Source: a virus
Virus record (IMG/VR): IMGVR_UViG_3300037189_002362
Span: 1 to 24,410 of that record
DNA: 24,410 nt
Reading direction: 5' to 3' (one strand)
A program made the position numbers and the translations under genes. The notes beneath the pieces were generated by a model. It did no database searches. It was not told the DNA's origin and saw only the letters and a list, made by a program, of their open reading frames with translations. The first letter of the stretch is position 1, and each line of letters starts with the position of its first letter. This document shows positions 1-6,165 of this stretch, piece by piece.

Positions 1-719
1 ATGTTTTGCATTTTCTTTTCGATATTGATGACACGGACAAACGAGTTAGTAACCGCGGCGGTAAAATATGCGAAAGGATTATCACTTTTTGATTCATCGA
101 ATTGTAATCCAATTTGTGTAAGTTGAAGGATAGCCTGTCCTTTCATTTCGTCATTGTATGTGTAACCTCTAACGTTGCCACGAGTAGCATATCGCTCGCA
201 GAGCTTGATATACATTCGGGCCAATGTATTTGTAATCTGTCCATGATCCTTGCTGAACTTGCCTTTGATCATTCCACCGCGCCAATGGCTTTTACCTACA
301 CAGATAAGTTCGTCGGTGTCGTCAAACTTCCAATGTTGAAATGCTGGAAAGTTTACCTTCTCTCTGTGATCTGCTTGACTCTTTGGTGTGCGTTTACGAC
401 CTGGTTCCAATGGAATGTGATCATAAGTCATAATGCGGAAGATTAAATCTACTTTTTCAATCTTTTTATAATCAACCTCAAATTCTGCCAATTTAACTTT
501 GACATTTTCTGCTTTAGCGGCCTCAAATGCCTGCTGTGCAAGTCGTTTTGCTCTAGCCCGTTTGGCTTCTGCTACAGTTCTAATATTGATTTTTTCTATG
601 CTAGGCAGAATTAAATCGTATTGATGATATTCTGGCTTAACAAAACTACAGTAGGAATTCTTACTTTTGTGTATTTCTGATAATAAATCTTTGTTATTAA
701 GATAGTTTATTTTTTTCAT
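1..719 (-). CDS. 55: Late-transcription sigma factor gp55, 3'-truncated by the window edge
   Basis: T4 gp55-type sigma factor, which directs host RNA polymerase to phage late promoters. I translated the minus strand from the ATG at 719-717: 239 codons without a stop, open at the left edge. Residues 5-13 (NYLNNKDLL) match the T4 gp55 N-terminus (NYVNNKELL). Residues about 160-239 match its sigma region-2-like core: GYTYNDEMKGQ, then FDESKSDNPFAY, then NSFVRVINIEKK, against T4 GYT...QEM, FDETKYKNPHAY and NAFVQRIKKERK. The core starts near residue 184, where T4 has it near residue 60, so about 120 extra residues lie between. They include a basic, Ala-rich stretch (about 50-75) and a block with FPAFQHWKF and KSHWRGG (about 124-150). 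I recall similar longer gp55 forms in marine T4-like phages. GAGGAG lies 11 nt before the start. The gene is divergent from the baseplate cluster whose promoters it should serve. Identity is strong; the role of the extra block is unknown. Confidence 0.9.
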   Translation of the reverse strand, partial: MKKINYLNNKDLLSEIHKSKNSYCSFVKPEYHQYDLILPSIEKINIRTVAEAKRARAKRLAQQAFEAAKAENVKVKLAEFEVDYKKIEKVDLIFRIMTYDHIPLEPGRKRTPKSQADHREKVNFPAFQHWKFDDTDELICVGKSHWRGGMIKGKFSKDHGQITNTLARMYIKLCERYATRGNVRGYTYNDEMKGQAILQLTQIGLQFDESKSDNPFAYFTAAVTNSFVRVINIEKKMQN

Positions 720-743
720 TATTCTTATGACTCCTCACTATAA

Positions 744-772
744 ATTATAAACTCAGCACTTTATAAAGTCAA
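744..772 (-). promoter_or_regulatory. Sigma70-type promoter for gene 55
   Basis: Read on the minus strand, TTGACT (772-767) is followed after exactly 17 bp by a perfect TATAAT (749-744). Transcription would start near 737, just upstream of the GAGGAG ribosome site (736-731) and the gene 55 ATG (719). This layout suits early transcription by host sigma70 polymerase. The -35 hexamer shares bases with the late promoter on the other strand (771-778). The hexamers and spacing are seen directly; use as a promoter is inferred. Confidence 0.75.
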
Positions 773-778
773 TAAATA
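771..778 (+). promoter_or_regulatory. T4-type late promoter upstream of the baseplate block
   Basis: AATAAATA followed by T, matching the T4 late element TATAAATA apart from its first base. T4-like cyanophages are known for a NATAAATA form. By analogy transcription would start about 6 nt after the element, near 784-785. That leaves a short leader containing AAGGA (787-791), 9 nt before the ATG at 801. It is the only promoter-like element I see for the four coupled genes 801-5662. Confidence 0.7.
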
Positions 779-800
779 TGTTTAACAAGGATAACCAAAT

Positions 801-1694
801 ATGCCACTAGACTTAAACAATTTTGTCAATAATGCAAGATCCATCGCTGGATCTGCGGCCAGTACTTTGGGCACAATAACTAATACGGTAAACACATTAA
901 AAACAGAAGGGTTTGGTGCGGCGTTGCGTAGTATTAACTTACTACCAGGGGGTGAAACTGGTGCTAAATCGAATCCAGCATCGGCTATTTTTACTTCTTC
1001 TGCAAATAGGGACTGGCGTGTACGATTGAGCCTGCCAAACAATCCAGTATATAGAACTAGTGCTATAATGAAACCCTTAGTGGAAACTAACGGAATGGTA
1101 TTTCCATACACTCCGTCAATACAGATGACACATCAGGCAAATTATCAGCCAATGAATCCTGTACACAATAATTATCCTTTTTTATCTTATGAAAACAGTA
1201 AAGTGGATGCAATGACAATCACAGGACAGTTTTTTTGTGAAGACAGCACAGAAGCCGCGTATTGGATTGCCGCAGTGCATTTTTTAAAGTCTGTGACTAA
1301 AATGTCTTTTGGTAGCGACCTTAATGCCGGTGCTCCTCCTCCTGTTTTAAAATTAAACGGATACGGAGATTATGTTTTTAAAGATGTCCCAGTAGTAGTT
1401 ACAAGTTTTGGATTAGAATTACCAAATGATGTTGATTACATATCAACAGGATTGTCTGCAAATTCTCCTACAACAGCCAGTAAAGTTTCTGCCGCAGTAG
1501 CCGCAGTTACAGGAATTCAACTACCTGGTTCGTCGGTAGGACAAGGAGTAGCATGGGCACCGGTAAAGAGCCAGTTTACAGTAACAGTAACTCCGTTATA
1601 CAGCAGAGATCAAGTACGTAATTTTAGTCTTGATAAATTTATCAAAGGCGATTATGTAATTGGTAGTGGCCCAGGTAGAACAGGATACATTTAA
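801..1694 (+). CDS. 48: Baseplate tail-tube cap/initiator protein, gp48/gp54 family
   Basis: Probable baseplate tube protein that caps the hub and starts tail-tube polymerisation, the job shared by T4 gp48 and gp54. The 297-residue length is close to T4 gp54 (320) and gp48 (364). Recognition rests on a block that I recall from marine T4-like gp48 proteins: DWRVRLSLP (about 71-79), FPYTPSIQMTHQANY (about 101-115), PVHNNYPF, then EAAYWIAAVHFLKSVTKMSFG (about 151-171). The end resembles tube-like beta proteins (FTVTVTPLYSRDQVRNFSL). The first 60 residues are Ala/Ser/Thr-rich and probably flexible. AAGGA 9 nt upstream supports the ATG at 801. It is the first gene of the late block, and its TAA overlaps the next ATG (TAATG). 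Only one such protein is in the window, so gp48 cannot be separated from gp54 by sequence alone; the symbol is a best guess. Confidence 0.65.
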   Translation: MPLDLNNFVNNARSIAGSAASTLGTITNTVNTLKTEGFGAALRSINLLPGGETGAKSNPASAIFTSSANRDWRVRLSLPNNPVYRTSAIMKPLVETNGMVFPYTPSIQMTHQANYQPMNPVHNNYPFLSYENSKVDAMTITGQFFCEDSTEAAYWIAAVHFLKSVTKMSFGSDLNAGAPPPVLKLNGYGDYVFKDVPVVVTSFGLELPNDVDYISTGLSANSPTTASKVSAAVAAVTGIQLPGSSVGQGVAWAPVKSQFTVTVTPLYSRDQVRNFSLDKFIKGDYVIGSGPGRTGYI

Positions 1695-1993
1695 TGGCAA
1701 CTTATAATAACAAAAGTCCGTGGTTTAAAACTCAAGAGTTACCTGGTTATCTAGCACCAATCAATGTTAGACCTGTCAGTGCCGAGCCTGACGACTGGGT
1801 CTATACTATAGAACCACAATATAATCAAAGACCTGATTTATTAGCCTATGACTTATATGGATCTACTAAATTATGGTGGGTGTTTATGCAACGCAATATG
1901 GATATACTTAAAGATCCGTTGTTTGATTTTAAATCAGGTGTAAAAATTTATATTCCTAAAAAGTCTAGTTTATTTGTTGTGTTAGGATTGTAA
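1694..1993 (+). CDS. 53: Baseplate wedge protein gp53, short form
   Basis: gp53 joins neighbouring baseplate wedges around the hub in T4-like phages. The 99-residue protein carries the typical LysM-like segment: RPDLLAYDLYGSTKLWWVF (about 46-64), then DPLFDFKSGVKIYIP (about 75-89). The Tyr-Gly...Leu-Trp-Trp core and the closing Ile-Pro are family hallmarks. T4 gp53 is about 196 residues, so this version is roughly the LysM-like part alone, with a short N-terminal arm (SPWFKTQELPGYL). The start overlaps the previous stop by one base. AGGA (1682-1685) lies inside the upstream gene, 8 nt before the ATG, consistent with translational coupling. Position between a tube cap protein and the hub fits its role. 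Confidence 0.85.
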   Translation: MATYNNKSPWFKTQELPGYLAPINVRPVSAEPDDWVYTIEPQYNQRPDLLAYDLYGSTKLWWVFMQRNMDILKDPLFDFKSGVKIYIPKKSSLFVVLGL

Positions 1994-1994
1994 T

Positions 1995-4334
1995 ATGCCA
2001 ATAGCAGACAGCATCGGGATTCAACCAAATATCCTAGAATATTTCACATCCTATACAACAATTTTTACAATCAGTGCGCTGACTAGTAATCAGTTAAATT
2101 TTCCAGAATCGAGTTCTAGTTATAAAAATAATCAATTAGGAGAAATTATACTGCGTAGTGCCGCAGGAAAGCCTGATAACCGAGTATCTACTGCGTATAG
2201 TTCAATTTCAAACCCCACAGGTAAATTTGATTTTTATATTGACAATATAGAAATTGGCAGTTTAATGACCTACGATAAAAGAACTAAAGGCACTAATTCT
2301 ACTAATATTAGTTTTGAAATTTTTGAACCCTATAGTTTAGGAATGTTTTTACAGACATTGCAATTAGCCGCTGCCACAGTTTCAGACCAAAGTGTTTCGG
2401 TTAACTATACAGAAATTCCCTATTTGCTGACAATGGAATTTATTGGGTATAACAAAGACGGAAATATCATCGCTACAACTGATGTATTAAACAGACATAT
2501 TCCGTTTACTTTTGCCAACATAGAAATGGAAATTACTGCGGCCGGATGTCGATACAAAGTCACAGCAGTTCCTTACAACGAATCGGCGTTATCAGATGCT
2601 GTTAATGTTTTAAAATCGGACATGAAAATCAGCGGCACAACTGTGCAAGAAATATTACAATCTGGTCCTAACAGTTTACAACGATGGCTGAATGATAGAA
2701 GCGCAGAGATGGCTAAACAGGGTAGTGAAACTGGTAAAGAAGAATATGTGCCGGATGAAATTGTTATTATATTTCCCAAGGACGGAGCACGTATATCTTC
2801 TCCAGATTTGCCAGACGATGAAGGCCAATCGGTAACCGCGTCTCCAGGTGCACAGGGCGCAATGGCGCAAGCACAAAATAAATTAAATTTAAACAAAACC
2901 AGCACAGCAGTGGGAGGAACGGCAGGATCTGTAAAATTATTAGTACAAAATACAGAGTCTTTAAATGACATTGGTAAAGCAAAAATGGGATTTGATCTTA
3001 ACACAGGCGGAGACAGCCAGTTGAAGCCTAAAGATCAAATACAAAAAGATCCAGACAAGCCTAATTCAAGAAAGGAAAATGTTTACGATCCTAAAGATAA
3101 AGTTTTTAAATTTACACAGGGTACTACAATCATTAATGCTATCACCGAAGTATTGTTAATGAGTGAGTATTGTAAAGGTGCTGTGTCTGCACCATCCGAT
3201 GAATCTGGCTTAAAAACTTGGTTTAGAATAGAAACACAAGTTTATAATTTAAAAGCAGTACCAGGAAATAATAATCGTGCAAAAATTCCTAAACTTTACG
3301 TTTTTAGAGTTGTAGAATATCTTGTACACGAACATAGATTTAAACCGCCTGCGTCTCAGCCACAAGGCTATGAGCAGTTAAAGAAAAATGCAGTAAAAGA
3401 ATATAACTACATCTACACCGGTAAAAACGTAGATATTCTTAATTTTAATATAAGATTAAATGCAGGTATGTTTACCACAGCCTATGCTGATAGAAATGCT
3501 TTGGCCGGAGCAGTATACAGTCAAATTAATGGTCAAGGTGTAGACCGCGGTGGCCAGCCAACTAGCGATGAATCAAATAAAGTATCTAATGAAAAGGGTG
3601 TTCCTAATGCAGTAGTCGGAGAACAATTTCGTAGATATAGAAATGCTGGCGGCGGCCCTAATGATGACTATCGTAGTCTTATTGCAAAAAACTTTTACGA
3701 ATCCTTGTTAAACAGCCAAGGAGATATGCTAACAGCAGAAATAGAAGTCATGGGAGATCCTTATTATATTGCAGATAGCGGTATGGGAAATTTCAGCGAC
3801 ATACCAGTAAACTTTAATGAAAATGCCAACGGCTCGATGAATTATCAAAGTGGAGAAGTTGATATAATTATAAATTTTAGGACTCCTATTGATTATAACG
3901 GATTAACTGGATCTATGGATTTTGTTGATGGTGTTGAAAATTCAGGCTTCAGCGGATTATATAATGTACAAGAAGTAACTAATACTTTTAGAAGCGGAAA
4001 ATTTATACAAACATTAAAAGCAATAAGAAGACCTGTACAAGAACCTGAAAAAGAACAAATTGATGTCAAACAAGTTGCAGCCGTCACGGGTGCTGGAAGT
4101 TCTGCACTGGTCGACGAAACAGGAAAAGTTAGTAACATTCGTCGAAATGAAGAAACAGGCGAACTATATGATGCCACAGGATTGTATGGAGATGATGGCA
4201 AACCTTTGACACAAAGACCAGGAGAAATAGTGAAGAAAGCAGTTGATGCAGTCAGTAGAGGAACAAAAGAACTTCAAGTTGAATTTACTAATAAAGGAAT
4301 TCCAATTCCAGGTCGTCCAAGGGGTGGTGCATAA
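1995..4334 (+). CDS. 27: Baseplate hub protein, gp27-like, enlarged
   Basis: Probable central hub protein, the T4 gp27 / phage D-protein type that forms the ring holding the gp5 spike. The C-terminal hub signature is the clearest sign: SGLYNVQEVTNTFRSGKFIQ followed by TLKAIRRP (about 655-681), the pattern by which hub proteins close (Tyr-x-Val...Phe-x-x-Gly-x-Phe-x-x-x-Leu). The N-terminal part (1-230) has SYTTIFTISALTSNQLNFP and EPYSLGMFLQTLQLAA, a form I recall from hubs of marine T4-like phages. At 779 residues it is about twice T4 gp27 (391). The extra length includes a Gln/Ala/Asn/Lys-rich low-complexity stretch (about 280-365) and a charged tail after 681 ending PGRPRGGA. AGGA (1984-1987) precedes the ATG by 7 nt. 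The stop overlaps the gp5 start (TAATG), consistent with matched synthesis of hub and spike. The gp27 link is by motif and position; overall similarity to T4 is not visible by eye. Confidence 0.7.
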   Translation: MPIADSIGIQPNILEYFTSYTTIFTISALTSNQLNFPESSSSYKNNQLGEIILRSAAGKPDNRVSTAYSSISNPTGKFDFYIDNIEIGSLMTYDKRTKGTNSTNISFEIFEPYSLGMFLQTLQLAAATVSDQSVSVNYTEIPYLLTMEFIGYNKDGNIIATTDVLNRHIPFTFANIEMEITAAGCRYKVTAVPYNESALSDAVNVLKSDMKISGTTVQEILQSGPNSLQRWLNDRSAEMAKQGSETGKEEYVPDEIVIIFPKDGARISSPDLPDDEGQSVTASPGAQGAMAQAQNKLNLNKTSTAVGGTAGSVKLLVQNTESLNDIGKAKMGFDLNTGGDSQLKPKDQIQKDPDKPNSRKENVYDPKDKVFKFTQGTTIINAITEVLLMSEYCKGAVSAPSDESGLKTWFRIETQVYNLKAVPGNNNRAKIPKLYVFRVVEYLVHEHRFKPPASQPQGYEQLKKNAVKEYNYIYTGKNVDILNFNIRLNAGMFTTAYADRNALAGAVYSQINGQGVDRGGQPTSDESNKVSNEKGVPNAVVGEQFRRYRNAGGGPNDDYRSLIAKNFYESLLNSQGDMLTAEIEVMGDPYYIADSGMGNFSDIPVNFNENANGSMNYQSGEVDIIINFRTPIDYNGLTGSMDFVDGVENSGFSGLYNVQEVTNTFRSGKFIQTLKAIRRPVQEPEKEQIDVKQVAAVTGAGSSALVDETGKVSNIRRNEETGELYDATGLYGDDGKPLTQRPGEIVKKAVDAVSRGTKELQVEFTNKGIPIPGRPRGGA

Positions 4335-5662
4335 TGGAAAATATTCGTTCACCAGAAAAAAGCAGTCAAGGATCAATAGATCCAGGACCCCATCTTGCTC
4401 GTGTTATTCGATCAGAAGACAACAAGTACATGGGAACACTGCATGTACAGTTATTGCGTGATGTAGGTAATATTCCAGACAGCGAAGCCAGCACATATCC
4501 TGTACAGTATCTAAGTCCATTCTATGGTGTAACTAGCATTACCCATCTGGGGAATAATAATACATTTTCAGATACACAAAAATCATATGGTATGTGGATG
4601 ATTCCGCCAACCGAAGGCGGAATAGTTGTTGTGTTGTTTATCAATGGCGATGCTAGTAAAGGCTTCTGGATAGGTTGTGTACAAGACGAATACATGAATT
4701 TTATGATTCCTGGACTTGCGGCTACAGAACTAAACACACAAAGTCCTTCTAAAAAATTACCAGTGGCCGAACATAATAAAAGTTTAACAGACGGAACAAA
4801 AACTGATACTACACTAATTCAAAAACCAGTACATCCATTTTCTCAAGTGTTAACAGCACAAGGATTAATTGAAGACGAAACTAGAGGAATCACAACCAGT
4901 AGTGCAAGAAGAGAAAGTCCAAGTAATGTATTTGGTATAAGTACACCTGGCCCTGTTGATCGAGGGTCAGGAGCCACACGTGGAAAAGTAGGCTCTAAAG
5001 AAAACCCAGTATCTGGAGCATTTGTTGGTCGTCTAGGCGGGTTCACGTTTGTCATGGATGACGGTGATGAAAACTTCTTACGTAAAACCAAAGCCGGCGA
5101 AGGCCCGCCAGAATATGCCAGCGTAGAAAACGACGAAAAAGGTGGCAAAGTAGATATCCCGCATAACGAGTTATTTAGAATTCGTACAAGAACCGGGCAT
5201 CAGATACTGTTACACAACAGTGAAGATTTAATCTATATTGCCAATGCTCGCGGCACTGCTTGGATAGAATTAACCAGCAACGGCAAAATTGATGTCTATG
5301 CCGCAGACAGTATTAGTTTACATACTAAAAATGATTTGAATATCACTGCTGATAGAGATATTAATATGACCGCAGGTGGAAATATAAACATGAGTTCAAC
5401 AGGATATAATAAAATCAAAGCAGGCGGGAATCACGAAGTAAAAGCCGCAAACACCTACATTGACGGCGGAGATATTCATCTAAATTCTGGCAAAGCAACT
5501 ACGGCGTCAACTGCAAGTAGAGTACCCCAAGCAGAGCCATGGAACGGCCACGAAAATTTAAATCCAACAGCACATACTCCCGCAAAGACTACAGCAGGCG
5601 GATCCGCCAGCACAGGAGTTTTAAAGAAAATCCTGGATACATTCAAAAAAATAGGAAAATAA
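4334..5662 (+). CDS. 5: Baseplate hub spike protein gp5, without lysozyme domain
   Basis: Central spike protein that sits under the hub and punctures the outer membrane. Residues about 18-130 form the OB-fold: HLARVIRSEDNKYMGTLHVQ, SPFYGVTSITHLGN, YGMWMIPPTEGGIVVVLFIN and KGFWIGCVQDEYMNFM. Residues about 130-285 are a Ser/Thr/Pro/Lys-rich linker plus GAFVGRLGGFTFVMDDGDE. Residues about 285-388 give the intertwined beta-helix: RTRTGHQILLHNSEDLIYI, then short repeats such as DLNITADRDINMTAGGNINM. T4 gp5 (575 residues) has a lysozyme domain between OB-fold and helix. Here nothing of the right length, and no Glu...Asp...Thr lysozyme catalytic set, is visible. Marine T4-like phages are known to lack it. 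AAGGGG (4319-4324) lies 9 nt upstream. Its stop lies within the candidate late promoter before gene 25. Confidence 0.88.
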   Translation: MENIRSPEKSSQGSIDPGPHLARVIRSEDNKYMGTLHVQLLRDVGNIPDSEASTYPVQYLSPFYGVTSITHLGNNNTFSDTQKSYGMWMIPPTEGGIVVVLFINGDASKGFWIGCVQDEYMNFMIPGLAATELNTQSPSKKLPVAEHNKSLTDGTKTDTTLIQKPVHPFSQVLTAQGLIEDETRGITTSSARRESPSNVFGISTPGPVDRGSGATRGKVGSKENPVSGAFVGRLGGFTFVMDDGDENFLRKTKAGEGPPEYASVENDEKGGKVDIPHNELFRIRTRTGHQILLHNSEDLIYIANARGTAWIELTSNGKIDVYAADSISLHTKNDLNITADRDINMTAGGNINMSSTGYNKIKAGGNHEVKAANTYIDGGDIHLNSGKATTASTASRVPQAEPWNGHENLNPTAHTPAKTTAGGSASTGVLKKILDTFKKIGK

Positions 5663-5665
5663 ATA
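5658..5665 (+). promoter_or_regulatory. Late-promoter-like element before gene 25
   Basis: AATAAATA followed by T, overlapping the TAA stop of gene 5 (5660-5662). If used as in T4, transcription would start about 5671, two bases before the gene 25 ATG, giving an almost leaderless message. It could be a chance match, since the TAA supplies part of it. Less certain than the other three elements. Confidence 0.4.
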
Positions 5666-5672
5666 TTAAACT

Positions 5673-6116
5673 ATGGCAACATATAATTCTGTTTCTGGAA
5701 AAAGTGTAATACCTCAAAATGGTATTTCTGATCCTACTCCTACCGGCCGCGCATATCGCGGTCTAAGCACTGTTGCCTCTCCAACAGGTAGTTTTACACT
5801 ATACGATTTAAGTTTAATTAAACAAGATATTGTAAATCATCTGCACATTCGTCAGGGTGAAAAACTAGAAAATCCTGAATTTGGCTGTATTATTTGGGAC
5901 TTGCTATTCGATCCTTTAACAGAAGAACTAAAAGATGCTATTGCAGATAATGTTACTCAAATAATGAACTATGATCCTAGAGTTAAAGTTGATAGTTTAG
6001 TAGTCAGCGAATATGAAAGCGGCATACAAGTTGAGTGCGATTTAGTATATCTGCCCTATAACATATCAGAACAGTTGCGTTTTAGATTTGACAACGACAA
6101 CAACATCCTCAGTTAA
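5673..6116 (+). CDS. 25: Baseplate wedge protein gp25 (sheath-assembly initiator)
   Basis: gp25 is a conserved wedge component of contractile injection systems; in T4 it binds gp6 and gp53 and offers the handshake strand that starts sheath assembly. At 147 residues it is near the T4 length (132). The family core is present: DIVNHLHIRQGEKLENPEFG (about 51-70), where the Gly-Glu plus Asn-Pro-x-Phe-Gly pattern is characteristic, followed by WDLLFDPLTEEL and NYDPRVKV (about 99-106). The N-terminal 40 residues are Ser/Thr/Pro-rich and extend beyond the T4 protein. No strong ribosome site lies close to the ATG; the nearest AGGA (5653-5656) is 16 nt away inside gene 5. Translation may depend on coupling to gene 5 or, if the element at 5658 works, on an almost leaderless message. 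Confidence 0.92.
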   Translation: MATYNSVSGKSVIPQNGISDPTPTGRAYRGLSTVASPTGSFTLYDLSLIKQDIVNHLHIRQGEKLENPEFGCIIWDLLFDPLTEELKDAIADNVTQIMNYDPRVKVDSLVVSEYESGIQVECDLVYLPYNISEQLRFRFDNDNNILS

Positions 6117-6139
6117 TAATCTACGCACATTTTAAACTT

Positions 6140-6147
6140 GATAAATA
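6140..6147 (+). promoter_or_regulatory. T4-type late promoter upstream of gene 6
   Basis: GATAAATA followed by T, in the 49-nt gap between genes 25 and 6. Expected start near 6153 leaves a short leader with GAGGG (6155-6159), 6 nt before the ATG at 6166. Position, spacing and agreement with the elements at 771 and 23679 make this a convincing late promoter for gene 6 and possibly the giant gene downstream. Confidence 0.72.
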
Positions 6148-6165
6148 TCATATCGAGGGCTAATT

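Noticed and set aside
114-446. Plus-strand frame of 110 codons opposite gene 55
   Set aside because: It is antisense to a clear gp55 reading frame and has no ribosome site or family features.
778-803. Upstream ATG at 778 as an alternative start for the tube cap gene
   Set aside because: It is out of frame with the 801 start and lies upstream of the expected late transcription start and the AAGGA site.
2573-3004. Minus-strand frames inside the hub gene, and similar minus-strand frames within genes 5, 6 and the giant gene
   Set aside because: All lie inside strongly supported plus-strand genes and read as reverse-complement shadows with no recognisable protein.
4243-4461. Plus-strand 72-codon frame across the hub/gp5 junction
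   Set aside because: It overlaps both genes in another frame; the TAATG overlap with AAGGGG upstream explains the junction fully.
4720-5190. Lysozyme domain in the middle of gp5
   Set aside because: The segment is Ser/Thr/Pro/Lys-rich and shows no catalytic Glu-Asp-Thr arrangement or lysozyme-like helices.
6117-6165. Terminator between genes 25 and 6
   Set aside because: No stem-loop followed by a T-run is visible; the gap is accounted for by a late promoter and a ribosome site.
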